A DNA stretch of 64,000 nucleotides from the NCBI RefSeq assembly GCF_963678635.1, contig NC_087064.1, forward strand, positions 11,824,819 through 11,888,818, given 5' to 3'. This document shows, one piece after another, positions 9,990 through 21,800 of the stretch. The stretch comes from Symsagittifera roscoffensis. Its lineage: Eukaryota > Xenacoelomorpha > Acoela > Convolutidae. A program made the translations under genes and the position numbers. Positions within the stretch are counted from its first letter, which is position 1. Every line of letters begins with the position of its first letter. Under the pieces are notes generated by a model that saw only the letters and a program-made list of their open reading frames with translations, made no database searches and was not told where the DNA came from.

Positions 9990-10876
9990 TGTAACAGTCG
10001 CCTACTTTAGTCACATATGAGGCTTAAGAAAAATAGGCCCTATAACCATTGGCTCAAGAGTCAGGGACACTATCTCTTGTGTTTTTCCGCCTCAAGAACG
10101 GTCGGAGCCAATTCGGTTCGCTTGCGACATGAGACTGGAACCCATTACAGCTTAAAGGCCACTACCAAAATACCCCCCCACTCTAGAAATAAAAACGTCC
10201 CCATACTTAGGTCTCGGGATACCCAAAATACATGAACGCCGTTAAAAACCGGGTCGGAACAATCCGCTTAGTTACTTTTTATTGGACAGTGGAACTTTGA
10301 TCCATTTCAGATGGATCAACCTAAAACTCGCCTTATCTCAACATAACTATCATAAAATACACTCGAGAAATTTAAATTGGAACTTACATATCGACGCACT
10401 TGAATATGAGGAGTAAGTTATAACTGAGCAGCTTGAGAATTAAGTAATATAACTAAATAAGTTTTAAGGCCAATTAGTTTCAATAACAGAAGTAAGTTTT
10501 GTCTCTAGAATCAAAGTCTCTGAATGAACCCTTTGGACACTCGAGTTGTCCACTCTTCCATTCAGAGTCCACTCCTTTCCATTCGAATAATTGTTCTGTC
10601 TCAAGTCCGTATTCGATTCTCCTGTTTTCAGGACAAGACAGCTCTACTCTCTTGATATTTCGTATCGAGAAATTGCGAATAGCAATTTCCTGCCTTTTTC
10701 TTGAGTAGTTTCCCGCAATTGTTAATTCGGGTGTTCTGATTTCTGACTTTTTCATTTTCAGTTGGTTCGAGAAAATTGAGCATGACAGGCTCGATTCGAA
10801 TTTTGCAAAATTAAAATTTCACTCCAAAATTACGTATTTCTCAAGGTCAAACCCCCAGACATGACCGACTGGCACA
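9990..10876 (-). repeat. 3' LTR of young element
   Basis: This 887-bp LTR, read on the minus strand, begins TGTGCCAGTC and ends GACTGTTACA. It is identical to 27058-27944 (offset 17,068). It contains the conserved AATAAA on the minus strand at 10278-10283. Small open frames inside it occur identically in both LTRs but have no recognisable domains and are probably chance. Confidence 0.93.
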
Positions 10877-10886
10877 TACTCCCCGG
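10877..10886 (-). promoter_or_regulatory. Putative polypurine tract
   Basis: On the minus strand the ten bases before the 3' LTR read CCGGGGAGTA. The older plus-strand copy has CCGGAGAGTA in the same place. It is short for a polypurine tract, but position and conservation support a role in plus-strand priming. Confidence 0.45.
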
Positions 10887-11315
10887 ACTCGAGATCGATG
10901 TCCTCATCGTGTGTTGTCATCTGCCAATAAGTCCCAGAGAACCGAGTGTTGCTCAAGATACAGTGCCAGTGGTCATTTACAGAAGTTTGCATCGGACTTA
11001 AGTTTATCTACCTTCCAAAATTCACAACCATATAAAATTTTCACACTATCACTAAACAGCAATCAAAATCTGCACACACCTGCACCCATGGATCCCCGCT
11101 TTTTAAGCTGGTAATTTTAAAATTTCTTTTGTCCTATTTCAGTCAGAGAATTGTCATGCATCAATTTGATTTATATACTAGATCTATCATATTAATAACA
11201 ATATCTTATTCGTCTAAAATTTCTTTTTCGTGAACCCAGATTTCATCCAAGTTCACGCTCAAGCCCCCTCCCTCTCAAGACTCAAGACTCTAGAATTTCC
11301 TTTCGAGCCACTGGC
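10887..11315 (-). other. 3' UTR of young element
   Basis: This non-coding stretch between the ORF2 stop and the 3' LTR is homologous to 7733-8161 of the older copy. Small frames in it on the plus strand are shadows shared by both copies. Confidence 0.6.
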
Positions 11316-14300
11316 TCACCTCATGTTCTTCGCCTTCGAGGTACCTGATACCGGTGTTCTTGGCACTGTAATTTGTTCCAATAGTGCCTCTTCGTCATCG
11401 GAGCTAATCACAATTTCCTCCCAGGCCTTCAGCTGTTCATAGGCTCGCATCCACTCTCTCTGCTCTTGCAACCTTTTTAATTGACTTGGTAGGCCTTTCA
11501 CCTTCGACTCCCGGTTCAAGCAGAAGGAGTTATGAAGACTCAAGCTCACATTCCTCGCCAGGTCCTCCTCCAGTATCGTTTCCCTCGCTCTAGAATTGTC
11601 TCTGGATATTCTGCCTACTCTTTTCCACCCCGCCGTGATTGCGTTTCGATGGGTTAGCAGAGGTCTCTTAAAGGCATCTGGCCCTATTTCAGCTTGGAAT
11701 TGTCGATATTCCTTCTGATGTTTCCTCATGTGGTCCTTTGTCACTGCATACAACCAGGATGTTAACGTCGCACGAAACCAAGGAAAGAATCTCAGGCGGC
11801 TCCATATGTGTCTGACTTGCACTGGTATGGCGAATACCTTGCATGCAGTCTCGAACAACTCCAGTCTCCTGCTGTAATCTATCGCATAAATCGATTCAGC
11901 TGTTGGCGCTCTCGATTCTCTGTACTTCGCTATATTCTCCTCAATCCATCTCAGAGCCAGCATCGTGCTTACCACTAAGATGGTCACCTTTTGTCGATAC
12001 TCCGGTAGTCCTAGCGACTTAATTTCTTCTACGTCCCAGATCAGACAGAGATTGGCGCGGTCCGGGTACCACACTGTCTGCGCCAGACAGTGGCATGGAC
12101 AATCCCCATGCGTGAGGTCGATGCTTCTAAGGTTGCGTTCTCCCGAAGCTTCTAGGAGAGGCTCAAGTTCCATCATTTTCTCATGCACCATGTCGACTTC
12201 TTCCGAGCTTGAAGCACCTACTGCGGGTTTCCCCACCACGTTCTGCTTCCCATGATCACTTGCATTTTCGCTCTCCAAGCCTAGAAGTTCTTCACCCCAG
12301 ATTTCACTCAAGTCATCTCTTTGCTCCTTTGGTACTGCTCCTCGGATCTTCCTCAATAGCTTGTGTGAGTGGTGTGACATCCGAGCTAGTCTCACGCACT
12401 TGGGCACTGAGAAGGCTTTGTCTATCATCACCCTCTGGCTGGACACCTCCACCATCGCCATGTGTAGTGGATAGTGGCTCCCACATAGGTTAGCCAACAC
12501 TGATCCCACTAAGGATTTTGCATTTAGAGGCAATCCATAGGCTTCGCTCATGGGAAATCCCATCTCTGCCTCGAGTCCGATCTTCCAACTCTTGATGTGC
12601 TTCTGGTTCACTTGTAGCACTCCGGGCCATGATTCCACGCTTAACGCGGTCACCAGGTGATGTTCTGACTCTAGCCTCTCCAGTGACTGGAGACTGCACA
12701 TTCTTGAGAAGAATCCCAAGGCTGTCGCTAGGTTCACGGTGGTCCTCGCGTAACATTCAGCCACTATCTGTACCTCACTCTTCTCCCTTTCAGTGATATC
12801 TTCAAACCAGGTAGTGAGGTCCTCTTTCTGGAAAGATTGTATCCTGACGCATAATCGTCCATCACAAATATGTTCGCCGTTACTGCATGTCGAATCAAGA
12901 CAACTGCCCGGCTCCATCCTCCTCACCGGCTCTGTTCCACTTGTCACCTCACTTGATTCTTTCACCTGAGGCAAGATCAGTTTGTGTACTATGCTCAAGA
13001 TCGCCAAGTCCTCATCCTCTGTCGGTGCCAATCTCACTCGCTCAGTGACCTCCTCAATCATACTTGCATGGGGATGTGGACACCAGGAAGGTCTGAGTAA
13101 TTTCCATACCACTCCCAGGTTCGTGATCAACACGCCACTCCCATCACCCATTTTTAGCTCCACTCTTTTACTTGAGCGTGGCACACTTATCACTCCCGGC
13201 ATCCCCTCAAGAACCAGACCCAGGCTAGGTCTCTCTCTCTCCACAACGTCTATCTCCACTATCTTCTCTGTCCAGAACTTCAACAGCTCCGCCACTTCAT
13301 AATTTCTGTTGGCTCCTCCAGCTTCCAGGTCCAAGAAGGGGTTGTACGCCATTCCCATTACTCCAGAAACATATTGGTACTCTCCCTTTCTGTTGAGTTT
13401 CAAGTACTCCCCTGACGAAGCCAGGTTGCGGTGAACGTCGTGCTCCTCTTCGAACTTCTTATTGTAGAACCTCCGTATCTCATCCAACTTCCTATGGTTC
13501 TCCAGAGATTGCCTAGAACCATCCTCCCTCTCTATCCCAGTGCTCTGATACACATTCAAGATGACTGTGGAGACTCTCCTTTCCAACGTCTTGCTTGCGA
13601 CTGCTTTCTGATGACATGCTAGGATGGTACTGTCAGTCATCATCGACATCGTCCACCTCAAGAAACAGGTTGCATCCTTCCTCCTTGCCAGACTCAAGCC
13701 TGAGTTGTCCTTGGCAACGTGCTGCATCAACATTCGGTATATCTCTAGATTTTTTCCTCCCAGCTTCAACTTGTCGTATGAAGTCAGCGTTTCCAGCTCT
13801 ATCCCCAACAGGCTCCACGCGAACATCAGTTGTCCTGCAGTCCTGATAAAGGGATTCGCCATCAGTGGTGGTGCCGATGAGGATGTCCTCATCGCCTCTT
13901 CAAAATGATCCTTCAATAAGTTCTGCCAGGATCTCTTCAGCTGGTTTGCCAACTCTATCTTGTTGACCTCAGCCTTCTGCTGGGTGGCCCAGCTGTATCG
14001 TTTGCGAGCCACTCCACTGTTCAACTTCTTCAAACAGCCTTCCATGTCCTTCAATGTCTCGAGAGCTATCCACCATGGTCGGGAGGTGTTTCTGGTTTTA
14101 CTTTTCTCAAGTGGATCAATGGTCACTTGCTTCCCGACAGCTTGATGTTCACTTGAGACCCACTCTTTGCCAACATCTACTTCCCAGGTCTGCCCGCTCG
14201 TCGAACCTCGCTTCATTTTTATTCTTTGAGGTTTGAAATCCTCCTCCGTCACGGAACTAGTGGGATTCTCCATTTCTTTTTCTATGTCGAGCAGTTTCCT

Positions 14301-15758
14301 CGGTTCGTAGCTACTCTTGTAGGCTGCCGTTTTCCATCGCGCCAGAACCATGGGAGCCGTCTCTCTCAAGTCTTTTTCCGAGACCGCGTCAGCTGAAGGA
14401 CTGCCCATTCCCTCCACGTCTCTCTTCCTCTTGCGAGACCTCACGTCTTTGCTTGGGGGCGTCATTGGTATCATCACTGATTCAACTTCCTTTTCTCCAG
14501 CCAACTCTTGCCTCCCCCCTGCTCGAGCCTTAAGGATATTAGTACTTTTAATCATATTACTAGTTCCTACCTTATCCCCCCTTGTACACTTAATTATTTT
14601 ATTGTCAGTTTTCTGTTTCGGAGTAGAGCTGTCTTTACATTTGTCTTCTCTGGTCTTTCTTGACTTTCTCAACTCGACCATTTTGTTCAGTAGTTCCACT
14701 CTAGCTTTCTCTTCTAAACCCGTCCCCACCAGGACAGGCTCACCAAACTTCACCACCGTGTCCCACAGTTCTTCTTTGAAATTATCCAACGTGGTGTCTT
14801 CATCCACTTCTCGATTGAATTCGCTCAAGAACTTTTGCCAAGCATCTCCATCCAGAGTGCCCAGGAAGGCGTCTCTGTTTCCCTCGAAGGTATTCTTCTC
14901 CCTCCTCTCCGTACTCAAGAAGATCATTCCCATGTTGGGATTCTCGCTTGTCAACGACATTTCCGGGTACTTGCGAGGGGACGAGGTCAAAGGTGGCGTG
15001 GGAGTATCTGCCCAGTTTTCTTCACTCAGGTCTTTCAACAATTCCTGCGCTGTGAATTCCACTTCCGTTGGCTTTTGCTCCGGTGTGTTTCCCACTTCCA
15101 TATCCTCTCCTGCCTCACTGAGGGTTTCATCCATGCTTTCGTCTCCTGACTCTGCTTCCCTTCTCTCAAAGATCCTCTTGAATCGATCTGCCACGGTGCC
15201 ACTCTTTTTATCCCCAGGGATGTCTACTGGAAGGGGTGATGGTGTCGCTGAACTCGTCGCCTCACCTTTTGTCAGTGCCACGTACAATGGACCTGCTGCA
15301 TCTAACTTCTTTCCTTCCCTATTACGCTCCATCAGCTCAAGTCCGTAAGGTGCCCGGTACTTCCTTGTGGCAAATAGCATCGCGTCTGCTTTCAGTGCTA
15401 CATGCCCTTCTTCCACTATCATCCTGCCGTCGTCCCATACCGGCAGCTGGTTCTCTAGGCCTGCCCGCTTAAGTACTCTCAAGGTATCTCGCACGTCGAA
15501 TTTAGGGGGCATCGATCCTCTGATTCTCTTGGCTTGAGTCGTCCATGAGTTTATCTTCACATCGCTAGTATGGAAATAAATTGCTGCAGTATACACGATG
15601 AAGAGCGGATCCCAGCCGTCAGTAAACTCCTTCTGCCGTTCTTCAGTCGTGGTTCTCGCGTAGGAGGATGGGACAACCAGGGCACTGTTCATCCCTAGGG
15701 TCATTCTCCTCACTATGGGGAACTCGGGAATGCTCGTCGGTAGGGCTTCTCTCTCCAA
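11316..15758 (-). CDS. 5'-truncated ORF2 of young element
   Basis: About 1,480 residues align co-linearly with roughly residues 1083-2561 of the plus-strand ORF2; for example both share PEFPIVRRMTLGMNS, DGWDPLFI, the Cys clusters and the ISSDDEE tail. The frame is open back to 15785, where an in-frame TGA lies; 15758 is a TTG and no ATG stands at the natural start. The SGNH-like N-terminal half is absent, and the pol stop at 15819-15821 lies only about 35 bp upstream of the first homologous codon. It is therefore an internally deleted ORF2. The remaining frame has no internal stops, so the deletion is recent, or a C-terminal product is still made from an internal Met, by reinitiation or by splicing. 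Function unknown. Confidence 0.85.
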   Translation of the reverse strand: MEREALPTSIPEFPIVRRMTLGMNSALVVPSSYARTTTEERQKEFTDGWDPLFIVYTAAIYFHTSDVKINSWTTQAKRIRGSMPPKFDVRDTLRVLKRAGLENQLPVWDDGRMIVEEGHVALKADAMLFATRKYRAPYGLELMERNREGKKLDAAGPLYVALTKGEATSSATPSPLPVDIPGDKKSGTVADRFKRIFERREAESGDESMDETLSEAGEDMEVGNTPEQKPTEVEFTAQELLKDLSEENWADTPTPPLTSSPRKYPEMSLTSENPNMGMIFLSTERREKNTFEGNRDAFLGTLDGDAWQKFLSEFNREVDEDTTLDNFKEELWDTVVKFGEPVLVGTGLEEKARVELLNKMVELRKSRKTREDKCKDSSTPKQKTDNKIIKCTRGDKVGTSNMIKSTNILKARAGGRQELAGEKEVESVMIPMTPPSKDVRSRKRKRDVEGMGSPSADAVSEKDLRETAPMVLARWKTAAYKSSYEPRKLLDIEKEMENPTSSVTEEDFKPQRIKMKRGSTSGQTWEVDVGKEWVSSEHQAVGKQVTIDPLEKSKTRNTSRPWWIALETLKDMEGCLKKLNSGVARKRYSWATQQKAEVNKIELANQLKRSWQNLLKDHFEEAMRTSSSAPPLMANPFIRTAGQLMFAWSLLGIELETLTSYDKLKLGGKNLEIYRMLMQHVAKDNSGLSLARRKDATCFLRWTMSMMTDSTILACHQKAVASKTLERRVSTVILNVYQSTGIEREDGSRQSLENHRKLDEIRRFYNKKFEEEHDVHRNLASSGEYLKLNRKGEYQYVSGVMGMAYNPFLDLEAGGANRNYEVAELLKFWTEKIVEIDVVERERPSLGLVLEGMPGVISVPRSSKRVELKMGDGSGVLITNLGVVWKLLRPSWCPHPHASMIEEVTERVRLAPTEDEDLAILSIVHKLILPQVKESSEVTSGTEPVRRMEPGSCLDSTCSNGEHICDGRLCVRIQSFQKEDLTTWFEDITEREKSEVQIVAECYARTTVNLATALGFFSRMCSLQSLERLESEHHLVTALSVESWPGVLQVNQKHIKSWKIGLEAEMGFPMSEAYGLPLNAKSLVGSVLANLCGSHYPLHMAMVEVSSQRVMIDKAFSVPKCVRLARMSHHSHKLLRKIRGAVPKEQRDDLSEIWGEELLGLESENASDHGKQNVVGKPAVGASSSEEVDMVHEKMMELEPLLEASGERNLRSIDLTHGDCPCHCLAQTVWYPDRANLCLIWDVEEIKSLGLPEYRQKVTILVVSTMLALRWIEENIAKYRESRAPTAESIYAIDYSRRLELFETACKVFAIPVQVRHIWSRLRFFPWFRATLTSWLYAVTKDHMRKHQKEYRQFQAEIGPDAFKRPLLTHRNAITAGWKRVGRISRDNSRARETILEEDLARNVSLSLHNSFCLNRESKVKGLPSQLKRLQEQREWMRAYEQLKAWEEIVISSDDEEALLEQITVPRTPVSGTSKAKNMR

Positions 15759-15818
15759 TATCGCTTCCAGCTCAAGATTCTTCCCTCACACCCGACTCGA
15801 CGCTCCCGTGTACCTGAC

Positions 15819-18800
15819 TCAGGCGATGCTCAAGTAGTACTTCTTGTGAAGATGCACCACTATCTCCGTTTCTGCAAAGACCACATGAAGAATGGCGTAC
15901 AATTCCCTCGAGCTCAGTTTGCCCCTGTTTGGGTCGTACACCGGCACCGAGACCTCCAATATTCCTCTTTCAATCATGAAGTCGCGTAGTCTTGTCAGAG
16001 CCAATATCACGTGTTCGGGATCAATTGTGTTCCTGTCGTTAACTCTCGTTACTAGGAAGCAGAGGTATTTGCCCGGGACTTGTGCCACTGACGGTGGAAG
16101 CGCCGCCATGCCTCCCAATCCTGGCCTCTGTCTGAACAGAAACTCTACGTTCTGGTATTCTCTTTTGAAGTCAGCCTCCAATCTTGATTTGAAACTCATG
16201 TCCGCCGTGATGCAGATCGCGCTGGTCCTGTTTGACAGGATGAAGTCGCTATCCGTTATCATGATGTTCTCTGAGTATTCATTGGGTATTTCGAATTTCG
16301 TTTTGAAATTCCTTCCTATGGTAGGCTCTGGTTCTTCTTCCTCCAGTTCCAATCCGCTTGTTTCCCTCACTTCCTTGAGCTTCTTTATCATCGAATTTTC
16401 GGTGTGGGTAAGTCCTACCCCCACTCCCCGGACAAAAATATTTATCGACGTCCCCGTCGATGTAGTCGGGTCTGAATTGTCTTTAGGGATGTCCAGTGGC
16501 CTGTCTGTTGCTGTCCATCCGAAAAGAGGCTCCGCTGTCTTCATGTACTTTGCTGCTGATACATCGACTTGCTGCATGCTTTGTCCTTCGTGACCCTCGT
16601 CTTTGACATCACGCATCCACTCTAGAATCCTCAAGTTCGTATTCTCCCTCCTTTCTATTTCACCCTGCTCGAGATCCGTCTCCACTTCTGGCGTCGAGTA
16701 ATCATCCTGCGGATAATGTCCACCATCGTCAATGACCTGCCATTCCTCTCCAGCTTCCAGTTCGCCTACGCCTAGTAGTTCATCGCTTAACTTTTCTGGC
16801 TGTATCTTATCGATCAAGAAGTCATCCCCGTACCTATTGTACCTCATGCCTGTGCGTTTACGATTGCCCGTCCTGGTTTCCGGTGGTGTTGGTCGATCCG
16901 GTTCCATCCACTTCGGTACCTCGTTTTGCTCTGGGTCGTTCCAGTCTTCTTCTACAAATGAACCTGCATCCGACTCCACTTCTATCTTTTCGTTGTCGTC
17001 CAAACTCAAGTTCTCATTACCATCATTTTTCTCTCTGGTGCCTTTCTCATTCACTTCGCACGCTGGTTCCACCACCAGGTAGTCAAGACCCTCCATGTCT
17101 TTCGGCAGGCACCAATCCTCCGGGGACGGAACGTGAGGTTTCAGATTTTCGTAATGTGCTGCTCGCCCTGTACTCAAGCGATAGAACCTTCCTTGTTGAT
17201 GTACTTCCGTAATCATGAACGGTCCTCTCCATTTCTTGAGTAGTTTCTTTGTTCCCTTGGGCGGTATGACGTTTTGAAAGACCCACACGTATTGGCCCAC
17301 TTCGTATGGCTTTGCTCTCAGTATCTTTTCGTCATATTTCTTGCGTTGCCTCGTTTGCGCTTGTGCCGTGTTTCTCCGACATAGCTCGTTCAGCTCTTGT
17401 TGTCTTTTGATCGCTTCCTTCACGTATGCTTGAGGCGACGTCCTCTTCCCCTCGTACTCCGGATAGAAGAATGTCAGAGGCATTGCCCTTTCCCTGCCCG
17501 TCAACATCATGAAAGGGCTGATACCCGTTGTAGAGTGCTGGGTACTATTGTAGGCTCCTACTACCTGTGGCAGGTATTTGTCCCAGTCCGTCATGTACCT
17601 TGAGCAGTACACCCTGAGCATGTTGACTAGTGTCCTGTTCTGTCTTTCTACCAACCCATTGGTCTGTGGATGATATGTCGTCGAGTGTGCTTGAGCAATG
17701 TGTGACCTCTTCATCAATTCTTTTGTTAAGTCCCCCACAAAAGCCTTGCCGTTGTCTGACTGGAAAGTCATTGGGCAACCATACCGCGATATCCAATGCG
17801 TTATCAGGTGATCACATGTTTCCTCTGCTGAGGCTGTCTGGCACGGAACTGCTTCCGCCAACTTGGTGAAGTGATCTATTATAACTAGTATTTGGTTATA
17901 ACCCGATTCCGTCATGCAGATTTTCTGATGGTCTATCTGCACCACTTCATTGAATTCCGAACTCTCGACAGACTTGAGGGGAAACTTCATCTTCCTTGGG
18001 TCTTTTACTTGAAGGCATGCTAGGCAGGCATTCACCCATCTCTCGCAAGCTTTTCTCATTCCCGGCCAGTCAAACCTGTGAAGTATCCTTTGTTGTACTT
18101 TATCTATCCCCTGATGGCCCATTTGGTCGTGTGATCTGAAGAGCACTTCCGTTTGGTACAGTTGTGGTAGTATGATGAGGTTGTGTTTGTGTAATATCTT
18201 TTCCTCATCTCTTCTCTTGCACGCTACCACCCCTTCCGCTGTGTGGTAAAGTAAGTCTCTCTTTTCTTTGTAGAACTGGCTCAAGATCTTGTAGCTGTCT
18301 TCCTCAAGTTCCCCCTTCTCCTTGACTCCAGAATGGATCCATTTGGAGAGGTTACTTGTCATTTTGTCATTCTTCTGGGCCCTTATTAGGTCAGACAGTC
18401 TATATCTCGCCTTAACGTGCTCCTTTAACGCCATGATCTGTCCATTCATCTCACCAGGATTGTGGATGTCATCGCTCAGTTTCACACATATTATCCTTTT
18501 CATGATCTTCATGTCGTCCTCTGGTACCAGATTCGTTCTGACGTTTGAGTTGCACGATAGTTCCCTAAGAGGCTTTCTTGAAACTGCTATTTTCTCGAGC
18601 TCTGTTCCACCTCGTACCTCTTGCATTTCCAGATTGTACGTTCCTGAAGATGGATCTGTCTGTAATTCCCTGTCGTGCTGTCTCATCTTCTCTTCCGCCA
18701 GTATCATGCATAGACTGTCTTGATCCTCACTGCTCTCGTCCGAGTCTTCATCCCATTCTTCACGCTCCCCGGACAATTTTCCTTCTCCGGTTTCGTCTTC

Positions 18801-21800
18801 TTTCATGAATCTGGACCACTCCCCGGACTCTTGATCTAATCCCAGGTGTTCAATTTCTTCTCTGAATGTCACTTTCTTATCCCTGACTTTTGTTTGCTCC
18901 AGAATTTTTTCGGGGATTTTCTCAATTAGTGATCGCACAACTTCCTTGCTATCAGTGGTGATCCCTTTTGAGACGTCAGTATTGTTCACTGTTTTTTCTC
19001 TCCGAAGTATGGTTAGTTCCGGTGCCTCCTGACTTTTCCCTTGGATCACGGGTTTGTCATCCGATAGTTTCTCAAGCAACCTCATTAAGTCTTCATCTAT
19101 TTGGACCGTTCCCTCCTCTACCTGGGTGAGATCGTGACCTTTTGCCTTGAGTGTTTCCCTCACGATTTTGGACTTGAGCATTATTCCTACCGGAATCCCT
19201 CTGCTTTTCTTCAAGATGGTCTTTTCAAGAGACTCTTTTGGCAATTCGGGATGATCTTCAATCGGTTTACCTGATTTGTCCAGCCATCTCGTGAGTGGAA
19301 GACTGTCGTATGTTTCTTTGTCCATAAAGGAGAAACCATCTTTGATCTCAGGTCTGTCCGCCTCTCTTTGTTCTTGTCTCTCGTAGAACTCCGTCTTCTT
19401 GCTCAAGCTGTCGGCATTTTGATGTTTGTCTCGCGTTCTATGTTCAATTATCATGTTGTATCCGTCCAAGCGAACTATCCATCTCCCAATGTAGCTCTGG
19501 TCCATTGAGTACGTTTTCAGCCAGCTTAATGCTCGGTTATCTACTCGCAGTTTGAAAGGTTCACTGCCTAGGTACGCTCTGTATTTCTCGACAAAGGTGA
19601 CCACTGCGAACATCTCTGCTTTCGGTGCTCCGTACTTCATTTCTGTGTCACTTAGGACTTTGCTCCCGTATGCTATTGGTCTCAAGACTGTCTTCCCATT
19701 CCATTCTTGTTCTTGATGGAGAACCCCAGAAATCGCGACTACCGACGCATCTGTGTCCAGCACGTACATCCCCTTCTCAGTCGGCATACCCAGTACTGGT
19801 GCCTCACATAGCTCTTTCTTTATTCTCTGGAATGACTCTTCTGCTGCGTTGTTCCACGTGAACTTCTTGCCCTTGTGTCTCATTAATTGTTGCATCGGGT
19901 ATACCTTGTCCGCGTAGCCTTTGATGAACTCCCTGTAATAGTTAGCGAAGCCCAGGAAGCTCATCAACTGGTGCTCTGTCTTCGGTGATTTCCAGGTTAG
20001 GACTGCTTCCACGGCGTCTGGGTCAGGTCTGATGCCGTGCTTGTCTACCATCCTGCCCAAATATTTTATTGAGTCCTTGAGTATTTCACACTTTGATGGT
20101 TTGCACTTCAGCCCCGATCTTTTCATGCACGCGAACACCTCATCAAGTCTCTCAATGTGGTCTTCTAGTGTTGGCGTTGCTATTACCACGTCGTCCACAT
20201 AGCACATTACCAGGTTGCCGTACTTCTTCGTCACGCCTATCAGCGCGTGTGCCATCAGCCGTTGAAACGTGGCTGTGGCATTGCAGAGTCCAAACGGCAT
20301 CCGTTTCCATTGAAACAGACCTAACTCGCAGGCGAACCCTGTCTTGTCCCTGTCTTGTTTCCTTAATGGTACCTGCCAAAAAGCCGAGCCTAAATCAAGA
20401 GTCGTAAAAAATTTTGCATCACCTAACTTCGAGAGGCTTTCATCAATTCTAGGTATGGGATAGGCATCCTTCACCGTGACGGAGTTCAGGTATCGAAAGT
20501 CACAACAGAACCTCAACTGGTCGCCTTTCTTTTTGGCCATCACTACTCCACACGCCCACGGTGACTTGGATGGTTCTATCATGTCATACTCTAGTAACGT
20601 CTCGATTTCTTTTCTACACGCGTCCGATTTGTGTGGGGTCATACGCCTCGCCCCCTCCCTGTGCGGTACCGCGTTTTCCTCAAGTTCTATTTCATGCTCC
20701 ACAAAATTACAACACCCGATATCCGCCTTATGCCTCGAGAAAACTTCTTCGTTCCGCTCTAGTACGTCTTTGATGGCTTCGAGCTGTTCATCTTTCAGTT
20801 TGCCCCTCAAATGTTCAATCTCCGGCAGAACCGGTTTATCTGTCTGCATCTCATCTAGTGTGGGTCGCTCTGGAAAGTTTGAACAGCTCGACAGCCCATC
20901 GTCCGTTTCTGACTTAAGTGATTTAATTAGGCCTGAAGAATATTTAATTTTTTGCAATCGTCTCAAGATACAAATTTTATCCCTGTGATTGGGACAATCA
21001 ACAACTTCATTTTGTTTTAAGTTCTCAATCGTTTCATATCGAGTTTTAACCGGCAAAGCATATCCCAGTTTCCTCCCTCTCTGTATCGTGATCGGTATGT
21101 CAAGGGTATTCAACAAGACACTGACGCAGAGACCACTCTTCGTTATCGAAAATGATCTTCCTAAAACAGCAGCACTTTGACTATTAGGGTTTGGAACTAT
21201 ACATACTTGCTTATTGTCACTTAGTTCATTGTAGTTTTTCATCCTTAAGCTCACGATTGCTGCTTCATTAGCTTTTAGCCTCACTCTCCTACTCAAGAAT
21301 ACCGGTGCTTTGTTTTCATTTGCCACTATCAAATTTACCGGTTTGATTGCGTACCTCCTATCCGGGTTCCGTATCCTGAACATTGCATTATTTAGATCAA
21401 TCGTTACGTCGAAATTCCTGATGAAGTCTCTGCCCAAAATGAATTGGTCAGATTCATCCAGGTTTTCTACCACGATGAAGCTCATCCACAGGTTACGTTC
21501 TCCCAAATTGAGGGCTATTATCGGCGTCCTGCCTAGCACCCGAAGGGCCCCTTTGTTCGCAGCTGACAGCCGTATTCTCGAGTCTATCAAATCATCTTTG
21601 TTGAAGCCCATTCGCTCCCAAGTCTCAATTGGTATGACACTCAAGACCGCTCCCGTGTCAAGTAACCCACGTAACTGAGTCTTCTTTCCACTTATGTCCA
21701 ACACGTGCCCTGTCACGTCTGCTTCCGTTCCGATGTGCATTGCATCTTCTTCAAGCATAGCACAGTGTCCAATCGATCTTACTTTCAATTCCTCCTTCCC

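Noticed and set aside
10480-10755. 91-codon minus-strand frame inside the LTR (also at 27548-27823)
   Set aside because: It is identical only because the LTRs are identical; no domain is seen and the frame is not kept in the older LTR.
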